64,000 nucleotides of DNA, taken from assembly GCF_040499845.1 (NCBI RefSeq), contig NZ_CP159342.1, positions 4,526,001-4,590,000 on the forward strand, written 5' to 3'. A model generated the notes under the pieces. That model ran no database searches. It saw only the letters and a list, made by a program, of their open reading frames with translations, and was not told the DNA's origin. Below are positions 24,737 to 33,541 of the stretch, one piece after another; the stretch's first letter is position 1; every line of letters starts with the position of its first letter. Source of the stretch: Micromonospora sp. CCTCC AA 2012012 (lineage in GTDB: Bacteria; Actinomycetota; Actinomycetes; Mycobacteriales; Micromonosporaceae). A program made the translations under genes and the position numbers.

Positions 24737-25594
24737 GTGGACTCCGATGACCTCGGCCTGTTCGGTCCGGGATCGGTCACGTGGAAGGTGCACGAGGAGC
24801 CGATCCTGATCGTTGCCGGCCTGCGCTCGCTCTACCTCCAGGCACTGCATCCCCGGGCGATGGCCGGGGTGGCGCAGAACAGCAGCTACCGCAGCGACGC
24901 CTGGGGCCGCCTGCTGCGGACCGCCACCTACGTGGCGACGACCATCTACGGCACCACCGCCGAGGCCGAGGCGGCCGGGCGTCGGCTGCGTACGCTGCAC
25001 GCCCGGCTCCGGGCCACCGACCCGTTCACCGGCGAGGAGTTCCGGGTCGACGACCCGGAACTGCTGCGCTGGGTGCACGTCACCGAGGTGGAGTCGTTCG
25101 TCAGCACCGCCCGCCGGGCCGGCCTCGCGCTGACCGACGCCGAGGTCGACGGCTACTACACCGAGCAGCGCCGGGCGGCCGCCCTGGTCGGCCTCGACCC
25201 GGCGGACGTGCCGGGCACCGCCGCCGAGGTGGACGACTACTACCGGCGGGTCCGCGGTGACCTGCGGATGACGAAGGAGGCGGCGGAGACCGCTCTCTTC
25301 CTCACCGCGCCGCCGATCCCGTGGAAGCTGAGCCTGCCGGTCAAGCTGGGCCTGCACCTCGGGCCGCCCCGGTGGGCGTACCTCGGGATCGCCGGCACCG
25401 CGATCGCCCTGCTGCCGCCGTGGGCCCGCCGGTTGTACGGCGGCCTGGGCCTGCCCACCACGGAGCTCTCGGCGGACCTGAGCGTCCGGGCGCTGCGGCT
25501 CGCCCTGACGGCGCTGCCGCGCCGCTACCGGGAGGGGCCGTTGCAGCAGACCGCCAAGGAGCGTGCGGCACGGCACGCCGCCTCGGCCGCCTGA
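24737..25594 (+). CDS. MpaB/latex-clearing-protein-like oxygenase (DUF2236)
   Basis: The 285-residue protein matches the DUF2236 family: VTWKVHEEPILIVAGLRSLY then LQALHPRAMAGVAQNSSYRS near the N-terminus, GEEFRVDDPELLRWVHVTEV in the middle (a conserved His that can ligate heme), and QRRAAALVGLDPADVPGTAA. Characterised relatives, Lcp rubber oxygenase and fungal MpaB, use heme b for oxidative cleavage of isoprenoid chains. The start is GTG at 24737, 58 bases after the Fur gene on the same strand, so joint control by iron or heme status is possible. The substrate is unknown. Confidence 0.8.
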   Translation: MDSDDLGLFGPGSVTWKVHEEPILIVAGLRSLYLQALHPRAMAGVAQNSSYRSDAWGRLLRTATYVATTIYGTTAEAEAAGRRLRTLHARLRATDPFTGEEFRVDDPELLRWVHVTEVESFVSTARRAGLALTDAEVDGYYTEQRRAAALVGLDPADVPGTAAEVDDYYRRVRGDLRMTKEAAETALFLTAPPIPWKLSLPVKLGLHLGPPRWAYLGIAGTAIALLPPWARRLYGGLGLPTTELSADLSVRALRLALTALPRRYREGPLQQTAKERAARHAASAA

Positions 25595-25606
25595 CGGTCG
25601 GCCCGG

Positions 25607-26536
25607 TCAGTTCTCGCCGACGGTCGGCTCAGCGACGCGTTCCACCGCCGCCCAGGGCTCCTTGCCGGGTGCCTGTGCGCCGGTCGGGCAGGTGCGGCGG
25701 TAGTCGCACCAGCCGCAGCGGGGACCGGGGGTGGTCGGGAAGGCCTCGTCCGGGTCGGTGCCGTCGGCGACCGCCCGTTCGGCGGCCATGATGTCCCGGG
25801 CGGTCTCCTCGGCCCGGGTGAGCTGCCGGGCCAGCGACTCGACGGTGTGGTCGTGCCCGGCGACCGTGCCGGTGGGCAGGTGGTGCAGCTCGACCCGGCG
25901 GCAGGGCCGGCGGAACACCCGCTCGGCCGCGTACGCGTAGAGGGCCAGCGCCTGGGAGCCGCGCGCGTCGTCGGCGTCGAGCCCGGTGCGGCCGGTCTTG
26001 TAGTCGACGATGACCAGCTCGGGCCCGTCGGGGCCGGGTCGGGAGTCGATCCGGTCGGCGCGGCCGTTGAAGGCGAGCACCCCGGTCTTGACGGCGACCA
26101 CCCGCTCCACCCCGACCGGCTCGTCCGCGGGATCCAGCCCGGCGACGTACGACTCCAGCCAGGCCAGCGCCCGACCGTAGGCCGCCCGCTCCTGCTCGTC
26201 GTCGCGGTAGCCCTCCCGCACCCAGGTGCCCTTGAGCAGCCGGGGCAGCACCTCGGGCCGGCGACGCTCGGGGTCGAGCGCATACCAGTTCTTCAGCGCG
26301 GTGTGCACGCTGGCGCCGAGCGAGTTGTGCGCCCACGGCGGGCCCTTGGGCGGCGCGGGCCGGTCGACGTAGGAGTAGCGGTAGCGGCGGGGGCAGTCCG
26401 CGTACGCCCCGAGCTTGCTGGGGGTGCAGACGAAGAGCCGCTCCGGCATGCCCTCGAAGCCGAGCTGCTCGGTCTGCTCGGCGCGGGGCCGGGGCGGCCG
26501 GCCGCCGGATCGTCCGGTGGAGGAGGCTCGTCGCAC
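25607..26536 (-). CDS. RecB-family PD-(D/E)XK exonuclease with Fe-S cysteines
   Basis: The 309-residue nuclease has TPSKLGAYADCPRRYRYSYV at about residue 40, a GASVHTAL motif, ELVIVDYKTGRTGLD (the D...(D/E)xK core), and a C-terminal CGWCDYRRTCP. The early Cys together with the last three makes the AddB/Cas4-type 4Fe-4S cluster set. It acts on DNA ends; stand-alone members are common in actinobacteria and probably take part in repair. The start is GTG at 26534-26536; a longer reading overlaps the neighbouring MarC gene. No Cas genes or CRISPR array are near, so a Cas4 role is not supported. Confidence 0.85.
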   Translation of the reverse strand: MRRASSTGRSGGRPPRPRAEQTEQLGFEGMPERLFVCTPSKLGAYADCPRRYRYSYVDRPAPPKGPPWAHNSLGASVHTALKNWYALDPERRRPEVLPRLLKGTWVREGYRDDEQERAAYGRALAWLESYVAGLDPADEPVGVERVVAVKTGVLAFNGRADRIDSRPGPDGPELVIVDYKTGRTGLDADDARGSQALALYAYAAERVFRRPCRRVELHHLPTGTVAGHDHTVESLARQLTRAEETARDIMAAERAVADGTDPDEAFPTTPGPRCGWCDYRRTCPTGAQAPGKEPWAAVERVAEPTVGEN

Positions 26537-26589
26537 GCCTGAGATCCTGCCACCCCGGTACGACAGCCCGACGGCGGCGGGCCGGGCGG

Positions 26590-27204
26590 TCAGCCGACGG
26601 CGAGGTACTGGGTGACGAAGGCGGCGATCGCGTCCGCGATGAGCTGCACCGCGATGGCGGCCAGCAGCAGACCGGCGATCCGGGTCAGCACCTCGATGCC
26701 GCCCGGCCGGAGGATCTTGACGATGACGCCGGAGAAGCGCAGCACGACCCAGACCGCGACCATCACCGCGACGATCGCGGCGGCGATGGCGGTGTAGTCC
26801 CCGAGGCCGCCGGCCTGCTGGACGAAGAGCATGGTGGCGACGATCGCGCCCGGCCCGGCCAGCAGCGGGGTGCCCAGCGGCACCAGGGCGATGTTGGAGG
26901 TGACCTGCTGACCGGGGTCGTCGGCCTTGCCGGTCAGCAGTTCCAGGGCGACGAGGATCAGCAGCAGCCCGCCGGCGGCCTGCAACGCGGGCAGGTCGAC
27001 GTGCAGGTAGGCGAGGATCGTCCGGCCGGCCACCGCGAAGATCACGATCACCCCGAGCGCCAGCGCCACCGCCTGCCACGCGGCGCGGTTCCGGTCGCGG
27101 GCCGGCAACGGTCCGGTGAGCGCGAGGAAGATCGGCATCATGCCCGGCGGGTCGACGATCACCAGCAGGGTCACGAAGACCTCGCCGAACAGCTTCAGAT
27201 CCAC
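26590..27204 (-). CDS. MarC-family integral membrane protein
   Basis: The 204-residue protein has six hydrophobic segments and the family start LFGEVFVTLLVIVDPPGMMP then IFLALTG. The repeat-like second half is LVPLGTPLLAGPGAIVATML then FVQQAGG. MarC (UPF0056) proteins are inner-membrane proteins of unknown function, despite the old link to multiple antibiotic resistance. The start codon at 27202-27204 gives a hydrophilic MDLK beginning. It is between the RecB-like nuclease and the PHP phosphoesterase on the same strand, with short gaps. Confidence 0.85.
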   Translation of the reverse strand: MDLKLFGEVFVTLLVIVDPPGMMPIFLALTGPLPARDRNRAAWQAVALALGVIVIFAVAGRTILAYLHVDLPALQAAGGLLLILVALELLTGKADDPGQQVTSNIALVPLGTPLLAGPGAIVATMLFVQQAGGLGDYTAIAAAIVAVMVAVWVVLRFSGVIVKILRPGGIEVLTRIAGLLLAAIAVQLIADAIAAFVTQYLAVG

Positions 27205-27235
27205 GCGGCCACGGTAGCCGCGCCGCCGCGGCGGA

Positions 27236-28099
27236 TCAGCCGGAAGCGACCGGGGTCACCCCGCCGGCAGCCGCGACGATCCGCTCGTACGCCTCGGGGT
27301 CGGTGGTGTGCGCGCCGAGTCGGACCGTCTTGTGCGTGCCGTGGAAGTCCGATGACCCGGTGACCAGCAGGTCGAGGTCGGCGGCGAGGGCGCGGACGTG
27401 GGCGCGCTCGGCCGGCGAGTGGTCCTCGTGGTCGGCCTCCAGCCCGGCGAGCCCGGCCGCGGCCAGCTCGACGATCAGCTCGTCCGGCACGATCCGCCCG
27501 CGCCGGCTGGCCCGTGGGTGGGCGAAGACCGGCACCCCGCCGGCCGCCCGGACCAGGGCGACCGCCCGGAACACGTCGATGTCGTCCTTGGGCAGGCGGT
27601 AGCGCTCCCCCAGCCACTGCGGCCCGAACGCCTCGGTGGTGGTGGCCACCAGCCCGGCCCGGATCAGCGCCTGGGCGATGTGCGGCCGACCGACCGTGCC
27701 GCCGGCCGCGCCGGCCAGGATCTCCGACCAGCTCACCGCGATCCCGTCGGCCTGGAGCAGGCGGACGATCTGCTCGCCGCGCACCTCCCGGGCGAGTCGG
27801 ACCCGGGCCAGTTCGGCGGCCAGCTCCGGCTCGGCCGGGTCGAACAGGTACGCGAGCAGGTGCAGCGGGATCGCCGGTTCCACCCCGTACCAGCGGCAGG
27901 AGATCTCGGCGCCGCGGACCAGGCTGAGCCCGGGCGGGAGGGCGGCCACCGCGTCCGCCCAGCCGGCGGTGCTGTCATGGTCGGTGATCGCGACGACGTC
28001 CAGCCCCGCCCCGGCGGCGGCCCGGACCAGCTCGGCCGGGCTCAGCGTGCCGTCGCTGGCGGTGGAGTGGGCGTGCAGGTCGATCCGGGCGGCGCTCAT
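27236..28099 (-). CDS. PHP-domain phosphoesterase
   Basis: The 287-residue metal-dependent hydrolase has all four PHP motifs: DLHAHSTASDGTLSP at the N-terminus, ITDHDSTAGW, a central region with HLLAYLF, and GSDFHG (TGSSDFHGTHK) near the C-terminus. Relatives hydrolyse 3',5'-nucleoside bisphosphates or the 5' phosphates of oligoribonucleotides (RNase AM). It is cytoplasmic. It is in a minus-strand series with MarC and the RecB-like nuclease; the start is ATG at 28097-28099. Confidence 0.88.
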   Translation of the reverse strand: MSAARIDLHAHSTASDGTLSPAELVRAAAGAGLDVVAITDHDSTAGWADAVAALPPGLSLVRGAEISCRWYGVEPAIPLHLLAYLFDPAEPELAAELARVRLAREVRGEQIVRLLQADGIAVSWSEILAGAAGGTVGRPHIAQALIRAGLVATTTEAFGPQWLGERYRLPKDDIDVFRAVALVRAAGGVPVFAHPRASRRGRIVPDELIVELAAAGLAGLEADHEDHSPAERAHVRALAADLDLLVTGSSDFHGTHKTVRLGAHTTDPEAYERIVAAAGGVTPVASG

Positions 28100-28164
28100 C
28101 CGCCGACGCTAACCGGCCGGTCCGGGTCGCCGCCCGGCGGTCCCGGCGTGGGCCCGGCGGCGGG

Positions 28165-29424
28165 TCACGAGGTCACGTCGGTGACCAGGACCGGGCGCCG
28201 GCCGGGTGTGCCACCGGCCAGCGGCGCGGCGATCGCCGGATGCCCGGCCACCACCTGGTCGACCCGCACCCGGACCAGGCCGCCCTTGTCGTCGACATAG
28301 AGCGCCGCACCGCCCTTCGTCCAGGTCACGGCCCCGGTCACCGCCGGGCCGGCGGCGCGGGCCCGGGTGTCGGCACCGAGCTGGTTCAGGTCGACGAGCA
28401 GGGCGCCCTGTTTCCCGCTGCCGTTGGCCAGCAGCCACCGGCCGTCGGCGGAGACCCCGCCGTGCCCGTCGGTGGCGAGATCGGGGCCGCAACCGGTACG
28501 GACCGGGGCGAGCTGGCGGGTCGGGTCGAGCAGCGCCACACAGGGTCGTCGGGGGGTGCCGGCGGAGACCTGACCGACCACCCGCCCGTCGGGGAGCGTG
28601 CCGTAGGTGCTCAGCACGCCGCGCTCGGCGCGGGTGGGGAGCGGGCCGGCGGACGGGCGCCAGACGCTGTAGCCGGCCTGCCCGGCCCGCCGGACCAGGA
28701 CGGCGTCGCCGGCGAAGCCGACCGGCACCGCGTCGGCGGCGGCCGGCGTCCGGACCAGGGCGATCAACTGCCCGCTGATCACCCCGGCGGTGGCGATCTC
28801 GCCGCCGTCGCGCCAGGCGACCTGTCGTCCGTCCGGGGACAGCGCGACGGCGTCCGCCGCGGCGAGGACCACCTGCGGGGCGCCGTCACCGGGCGGCACC
28901 CACCAGAGGGTACGACCGGCCGCGGTCGCGGCCGAGGTGACGAGCCAGCCGCCGTGGTCGCTGATCCGCAACGCCCGGTCCACCGGGTCCACCCCCGGCA
29001 GGGGCCGCTGTTCGCCGCCGGTCGTCTCCAGGGTGGCGTCGACGATCAGGTCGACCTCGACGCGCAGCGGCCCGCTCGCCGGGCGGCCCGACGGGGACGC
29101 GGTGGGCCTCGGGGACGCCGACCGCTCGGGCGGATCGCCGAGCACGACGGTGGGGACGCCCTGCCGGCCCGGACGGTCACCGAGCTGGGCCATGCCGGTG
29201 GTGACCGCGACGGTGGCGATCCCGGCCAGGGCCAGCCCGGCCAGGGCGCGTCGGCGGCCGGTCCGCCTGGCCCGCCGGAGCGCCACTCCGGCCGGGTCGA
29301 CGGTGAGCGGGCGCGGCACGGCGACCCGGCTGGCGAAGGTCTCCCGCAACGCCCGCGCCAGCTCGTCATCGCTCACCGGGAATGGACGCTCCGGCCCGCC
29401 GCTCCGGTTGTCGTGGCCGCTCAT
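28165..29424 (-). CDS. One-pass membrane partner of the SigE-family sigma factor
   Basis: The 419-residue product starts with a charged cytoplasmic segment (VSDDELARALRETFASRV) and has a single helix (ALAGLALAGIATVAVTTGM). About 300 residues outside follow, with repeated strand-rich WD/TolB-like blocks (LRISDHGGWLVTSAA, ALSPDGRQVAWRDGG, GVSADGRWLLANGSG) that suggest a beta-propeller. Its ATG overlaps the stop of the sigma factor by ATGA, the usual layout for an anti-sigma or signal-sensing partner. No zinc-finger anti-sigma motif is visible, so the mechanism is unclear. The C-terminus ends in a further strand-rich block. Confidence 0.72.
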   Translation of the reverse strand: MSGHDNRSGGPERPFPVSDDELARALRETFASRVAVPRPLTVDPAGVALRRARRTGRRRALAGLALAGIATVAVTTGMAQLGDRPGRQGVPTVVLGDPPERSASPRPTASPSGRPASGPLRVEVDLIVDATLETTGGEQRPLPGVDPVDRALRISDHGGWLVTSAATAAGRTLWWVPPGDGAPQVVLAAADAVALSPDGRQVAWRDGGEIATAGVISGQLIALVRTPAAADAVPVGFAGDAVLVRRAGQAGYSVWRPSAGPLPTRAERGVLSTYGTLPDGRVVGQVSAGTPRRPCVALLDPTRQLAPVRTGCGPDLATDGHGGVSADGRWLLANGSGKQGALLVDLNQLGADTRARAAGPAVTGAVTWTKGGAALYVDDKGGLVRVRVDQVVAGHPAIAAPLAGGTPGRRPVLVTDVTS

Positions 29425-30191
29425 CGGGTCTCCGCCGGCACACCGCTCGTCGGCCGGGCGGCACCCGGACGACCGGCCAGCGCGGCCGGACGCACCGCCG
29501 GGACGGCATCGGACGTCGGAGCGGTCGGAGCGACGCCGGGGCGGGCGGCTGCCGGGGTGGTCCTGGACCCGGCGGGCGCCGGGCCGGGCGTGGCCGGTGC
29601 CGGGGCGGCCGTGGGCGCGGTCGTCGCCCGAGGCGGCCGGGTCCGGGCCGGTGTACGTGCCGGGGTCGGCTCGGGCTCGGCCGGCAACCCGAGGGCGGCC
29701 TGGGAGCCCATCCGGCGGCGCAGCGTGCCCAGGGCGCGGAAGGTCTGGCTCTTCACGGTGCCCGGGGAGATGTCCAGCAGGGCCGCGGTCTGCGCCTCGG
29801 AGAGGTCCTCATAGAAGCGGAGCACCAGCACGGCCCGCTGCCGGGCGGGCAGCGCGCTCAGGTGCCGCCAGAGGGCGTCCCGGTCGAGCTGCTGCTCGAT
29901 CTCGTCGACCCCGGCCCGCTCGGGCAGCACCTCGGTGGGGCGTTCACCGTGCCACCGTCGCCGCCACCAGCTCGTCGAGGTGTTGACCAGGACCCGCCGG
30001 GCGTACGGCTCGATGGCCTCGATCCCACCGAGCCGCTTCCAGGCCAGATACGTCTTGGTCAGCGCGGTCTGGAGCAGGTCCTCGGCGGTGGCCCAGTCGC
30101 CGGCGAGCAGGTAGGCGGTGCGCAGCAGGGCACCGGAGCGGGCCGCGACGAACTCGCGGAACTCCTCCTCCAGGGGGTCCCTGGTCGCCAC
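29421..30191 (-). CDS. ECF RNA polymerase sigma factor, SigE family
   Basis: The 256-residue sigma factor has region 2 (FREFVAARSGALLRTAYLLA, AEDLLQTALTKTYLAWKRL) and region 4 (LPARQRAVLVLRFYEDLSEA, then ISPGTVKSQTFRALGTLRRR). A Pro/Ala-rich tail of about 75 residues follows. This belongs to the actinobacterial SigE-family subgroup usually paired with a co-encoded membrane protein. The start is at 30189-30191. A weak hydrophobic tail is not seen, so it should be soluble and bound by the partner at 28165-29424. Target promoters are unknown. Confidence 0.88.
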   Translation of the reverse strand: MATRDPLEEEFREFVAARSGALLRTAYLLAGDWATAEDLLQTALTKTYLAWKRLGGIEAIEPYARRVLVNTSTSWWRRRWHGERPTEVLPERAGVDEIEQQLDRDALWRHLSALPARQRAVLVLRFYEDLSEAQTAALLDISPGTVKSQTFRALGTLRRRMGSQAALGLPAEPEPTPARTPARTRPPRATTAPTAAPAPATPGPAPAGSRTTPAAARPGVAPTAPTSDAVPAVRPAALAGRPGAARPTSGVPAETR

Positions 30192-30294
30192 CGCTCACCT
30201 CCGCGCCCCGTCCTCCATGGCAGGCTGCCACGGTGGGAGGGGTCGGGTCGACGGCGAATGGTGCGCTGTTCATCCGATGTTCGGACGAAAAGTT

Positions 30295-31164
30295 TCACGC
30301 CCCGTCGTCGGCCTTGGCCTCGTCCGCCTCCTTGCCCAACCGCGCCTCGACGGCCTGCGGCTCGTACATCTCCTCGACGACGCGCAGGTAGAGCTCGTTG
30401 GGGTTGGGCAGATTCTTGATCTCGCGGAGCGCCTGCTCCTGGCCGGCCGACTCCAGCACGAAGGTGCCGTAGTTGAGCGCCCGGCCGGTCGGGGTCTGCT
30501 CGTATTTCATGTCGGTGACGCGGACCAGCGGCATCATCGCCACCCGCCGGGTGATGATGCCGTTGACCACCATCACCCGCTTGTTGGTGAGGATGAAGCG
30601 GTCGTACCACCAGTCGGCGACCCGCCAGGCGACCCAGCCCATCACGGCGAACCAGAGCAGGACCGCGATGGTGGTCAGCGCGCCGACGTCCCGCCCGGCG
30701 AGGAAGCCGGAGAGGTAGCCGAGCACGAAGGTCGCCGCGATGCCGACGATGATCGGGGTGGTGAGGTGGATCCAGTGCCGTTTCCACTCGCCCCGGTAGC
30801 GCTCGGTGGGGAAGAGGTAGCGGGCCACCAGGGAACTCGGCTCGTCCTCCAGCGGCAGCACCCGTCGGGGTGCCATGCCCTGGGCGTCGACCCGCAGCCC
30901 GACCAGTTCGTCCTCGGAGATCGGCGGCTGCTGGTAGCCGCCCTCGGGGTCGCGGATCCAGGCCCGACCGGAGCGGCCCTCGCCGGCGTATCCCGGGCCG
31001 TCGCCGTAGCCGGCGTCGTCCGAAAGGGAGGGGCCGTCCCCCAGGCCCGGGCCGGCACCGTAGCCGGGGCCGTCGTCCGGCCCGATCCGGGGGATCGGCT
31101 CGGTGTCCCGGCGTTCCCAGTCGGGGTCGTCGGGATCGAAGGGTGGACCGGAGGGGCTGCCCAT
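30295..31164 (-). CDS. PH-domain membrane protein (YdbS/bPH2-like)
   Basis: The 289-residue protein has a disordered Asp/Gly-rich N-terminus to about residue 85. Two adjacent hydrophobic helices follow (HLTTPIIVGIAATFVLGYLS and ALTTIAVLLWFAVMGWVAWR), then a bacterial PH domain (DRFILTNKRVMVVNGIITRR, VRVTDMKYEQTPTGRALNYG). This matches the bPH2 family, which is often membrane-bound in actinobacteria. The start is ATG at 31162-31164, six bases after the stop of a 52-residue membrane peptide gene, so the two form an operon. The function is unknown. Confidence 0.8.
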   Translation of the reverse strand: MGSPSGPPFDPDDPDWERRDTEPIPRIGPDDGPGYGAGPGLGDGPSLSDDAGYGDGPGYAGEGRSGRAWIRDPEGGYQQPPISEDELVGLRVDAQGMAPRRVLPLEDEPSSLVARYLFPTERYRGEWKRHWIHLTTPIIVGIAATFVLGYLSGFLAGRDVGALTTIAVLLWFAVMGWVAWRVADWWYDRFILTNKRVMVVNGIITRRVAMMPLVRVTDMKYEQTPTGRALNYGTFVLESAGQEQALREIKNLPNPNELYLRVVEEMYEPQAVEARLGKEADEAKADDGA

Positions 31165-31170
31165 CAGCGG

Positions 31171-31329
31171 TTAGGCGACGAGGCTGGTGAAGAAGTCGCC
31201 GAAGCCCTGAGCGATGTCCATGATGCCGCCGCCGAGGGACTTGAACACGTCCGCGGCGGAGTTGGGCCGGTAGGCAACGAAGAAGATCAAGAACGCGATG
31301 CCGGCCCAGGTGAGGACCTTCTTGACCAT
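31171..31329 (-). CDS. 52-residue single-helix membrane peptide
   Basis: The small protein begins MVKKVLTWAGIAFLIFFVAY and ends with amphipathic DVFKSLGGGIMDIAQGFGDF then FTSLVA. Lys residues before the helix and Arg after it suit a membrane insertion with a short C-terminal amphipathic segment. Its stop lies six bases before the PH-domain gene start on the same strand. The codon use and conserved-looking pattern fit a real gene. The function is unknown; it probably works with the PH-domain protein. Confidence 0.72.
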   Translation of the reverse strand: MVKKVLTWAGIAFLIFFVAYRPNSAADVFKSLGGGIMDIAQGFGDFFTSLVA

Positions 31330-31447
31330 AGCGGGCCATCCTCTCGCGCGGAGCCGGGTCCATTTACCGCAGCGGCACCCAGGGTATCAGCATGGTGTCG
31401 TACAGTGAATATCTGCGTCCGTTCCCCGACACCGCAGGTCAGACCGG

Positions 31448-32146
31448 TCAGGCCTGGCCCTGCAGATACGGGGACGGTGCGCCGTACACGAGTTCGGGCG
31501 GAGTCCACTCGGTGAGGTCGTGCAAGACGACGTCTTCCGCGAGGAGGTGACCCGCACTCGCCGGCCAGGCTATCGCATGGAGCCACATTCCCCGAGCCTC
31601 GCCGGCGTACGCGCTTCGATCTGTCGGAGAATTCACCAGCCACAGTGGAGTCGGATGACCACCCACACGGATCTTGGCGTGCGGTACGCGCTCGGCGTGA
31701 CCAGGGCCGGGATCCGCCAGCGCCTCCTCGACCTCGGGCCCGGGGTCGGGTCCGGGCAGTCCCGCGAAGCGGGAACCGAGACCGACGCCCGGCTCCTCGG
31801 CGACGAACAGCAGATCCGCCGGTCCACCGTCGAGCGGGGCGGGACCGGCGCAGGCGACCGCGGTGGCGCGTACGCCGGTCCGCTCGTCGCCGGCCCAGGC
31901 CACCCCGGTCAGGGTCCAGCCCGGCGGCAGCGGCCAGGGGCACCAGAGGGGGATGCCGGGGCGGTCGGGGGGCTCGGCGGCGGCGGCGACCCGGTCCACC
32001 ACGCTCGCCACGATGTCGCCGCCGATGTGCTCGGGCACGTGCAACGGGGACACCGGACCGCAGCGCAGGCAGCGGGACTCGGTGTGCATCAGGTCCGGCT
32101 CGCGTACCGGTCCCGCGCATCTGGGACAACTCACCAGGACACTCAC
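31448..32146 (-). CDS. DUF6758-type Cys-rich N-terminal protein
   Basis: The 232-residue actinobacterial protein has a zinc-ribbon-like N-terminus (SCPRCAGPVREPDLMHTESR, then CLRCGPVSPLH) and a C-terminal domain with WCPWPLPPGWTLTGVAWAGD, FVAEEPGVGLGSRFAGLPG and WLHAIAWPASAGHLLAEDVV. I recognise it as the family annotated DUF6758 in actinobacteria, with no known function. The four Cys look like a metal-binding knuckle. The start GTG at 32144-32146 has a GGGAAGG site. It lies between the SpoU methyltransferase and the small membrane peptide on the same strand. Confidence 0.72.
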   Translation of the reverse strand: MSVLVSCPRCAGPVREPDLMHTESRCLRCGPVSPLHVPEHIGGDIVASVVDRVAAAAEPPDRPGIPLWCPWPLPPGWTLTGVAWAGDERTGVRATAVACAGPAPLDGGPADLLFVAEEPGVGLGSRFAGLPGPDPGPEVEEALADPGPGHAERVPHAKIRVGGHPTPLWLVNSPTDRSAYAGEARGMWLHAIAWPASAGHLLAEDVVLHDLTEWTPPELVYGAPSPYLQGQA

Positions 32147-32271
32147 CTTCCCACCGTCACCCCGCGTCGCCGGTCCGTCAAGCGGAGCGGGCCGGACCGG
32201 CGTGGGATTTCCGCCGGCCGGCGGAACTGACACCCGGGACGTGCGTCGGCCGGGCGACGCGCAGCGGTGGG

Positions 32272-32895
32272 TCAGTCCGGCGGTGGACCGGCGTGCGACC
32301 GGATCCAGGCGTGCATGGCGATGCCGCTGGCCACCCCGGCGTTGATCGACCGGGTGGAGCCGTACTGGGCGATGGAGATGAGCTGGTCGCAGGCCGCGCG
32401 GGCGGGGTCCGACAGGCCCGGACCCTCCTGACCGAACAGGAGCACGCAGCGGCGCGGCAGGGTGGTGCTCTCCAGCGGCTTCGAGCCGGGCAGGTTGTCG
32501 ACACCGACCACCGGCAGGTGCCGCGCCGCCGCCCAGCCGACGAACTCCTCGATCGTCGGGTGGTGCCGGACGTGCTGGTAGCGGTCGGTCACCATGGCGC
32601 CCCGCCGGTTCCACCGCCGCCGACCGACGATGTGCACCTCGGCGGCGAGGAAGGCGTTGGCGTTGCGCACCACCGTGCCGATGTTGAAGTCGTGCTGCCA
32701 GTTCTCGATCGCCACGTGGAAGTCGTGCCGACGCCGGTCCAGGTCGGCCACCACGGCCTCCTGCCGCCAGTAGCGGTAACGGTCGACCACGTTGCGCCGG
32801 TCGCCCCCGGCGAGCAGCTCCGGGTCGTACCGCGGATCGTCCGGCGGGTCGCCGGGCCACGGCCCCACACCCACGTCGAGCTGGTCGTCGGTCAC
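32272..32895 (-). CDS. TrmH/SpoU-family RNA 2'-O-methyltransferase
   Basis: The 207-residue SPOUT enzyme has the three family motifs: ENWQHDFNIGTVVRNANAFL (motif 1), CVLLFGQEGPGLSD (motif 2), and ISIAQYGSTRSINAGVASGI (motif 3). It methylates 2'-OH of a nucleotide in tRNA or rRNA with SAM, as a knotted dimer. The start is GTG at 32893-32895. It follows a 164-residue gene of unknown family by 52 bases. The substrate RNA cannot be determined from sequence alone. Confidence 0.9.
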   Translation of the reverse strand: MTDDQLDVGVGPWPGDPPDDPRYDPELLAGGDRRNVVDRYRYWRQEAVVADLDRRRHDFHVAIENWQHDFNIGTVVRNANAFLAAEVHIVGRRRWNRRGAMVTDRYQHVRHHPTIEEFVGWAAARHLPVVGVDNLPGSKPLESTTLPRRCVLLFGQEGPGLSDPARAACDQLISIAQYGSTRSINAGVASGIAMHAWIRSHAGPPPD

Positions 32896-32947
32896 GGTTT
32901 CCAGAGGGTACGGCCCGGTGCCGCCCCCGCCGTCGCGACCCCGCCGG

Positions 32948-33442
32948 TCAGCGCAGCTCCAACGCCCCGCCGAGCCGGTCGAGGAAGCGCCGGTCGGCCG
33001 GGGCGGGCTCGCCGCCGGGGGCGGCGCGGCAGACCCGGACGGCGACCGACTCCACCCACTGCCGGTACGCCGCCGAGTCGGCCGGGTCGGCCCGGCGGCG
33101 CAGCACCCGTACCGCCGCCCGGGCGGCGGCCAGCAGGTCGACCAGGTCGGTGAGGTGCTCGTCGCGCGGGGCGGTCCCGTCGTGCCGGGCATAGATGGCG
33201 GCGACCACGGCGCGGACCAGATCGCTGTCGAAGCCCCGGCCGGCGGCGACCGCGTCCAGGCCGGCGAGCCCGGCGGCGACACCCCGGGGCGGTCGCCCGG
33301 GACCGGGCGAGGCGGCGGCGACGAGAACCCGGCCCGGCAGGTCGGTCAGCAGGTCCCACTCGACCGCGGAATAGACGGCGGTGGTCAGCGGTGCGGCACG
33401 GCGCCCGACAGGGGACGGCTCTGGAGCGACGGGGTGGCTCAT
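32948..33442 (-). CDS. Conserved hypothetical protein, mostly helical, 164 residues
   Basis: The product starts MSHPVAPEPSPVGRRAAPLT at ATG 33440-33442. It is alpha-helical and Ala/Arg-rich (DSDLVRAVVAAIYARHDGTA, LTDLVDLLAAARAAVRVLRR, YRQWVESVAVRVCRAAPGG). It has no signal peptide or membrane helix. I do not recognise a motif-defined function. Its closeness to the SpoU gene suggests only an operon. A longer reading upstream crosses a terminator hairpin and is not supported. Confidence 0.6.
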   Translation of the reverse strand: MSHPVAPEPSPVGRRAAPLTTAVYSAVEWDLLTDLPGRVLVAAASPGPGRPPRGVAAGLAGLDAVAAGRGFDSDLVRAVVAAIYARHDGTAPRDEHLTDLVDLLAAARAAVRVLRRRADPADSAAYRQWVESVAVRVCRAAPGGEPAPADRRFLDRLGGALELR

Positions 33443-33487
33443 GGGACCTACCTCCGGCGTCAGCATAAGCCCCGGGCAGCGCAGAGA

Positions 33488-33523
33488 GGCCCCTTCCCCA
33501 CCGGATGCGGTGGGCAAGGGGCC
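33488..33523 (-). terminator. Terminator after the MaoC gene
   Basis: GGCCCCTTCCCCACC, six bases, GGTGGGCAAGGGGCC forms a 15-position stem with one C-C mismatch. It lies 19 bases beyond the MaoC stop and ends that minus-strand transcript before the 164-residue gene. Confidence 0.7.
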
Positions 33524-33541
33524 CCTGGGTCGTACGGGAGG

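Noticed and set aside
25607..26536. Cas4-like nuclease as part of a CRISPR system
   Set aside because: The Fe-S cysteines and PD-(D/E)XK core are shared with stand-alone RecB-family nucleases, and no cas genes or arrays are nearby.
28240..29814. A 524-codon plus-strand frame opposite the sigma partner
   Set aside because: It lies antisense to the sigma partner and sigma genes and gives low-complexity sequence only.
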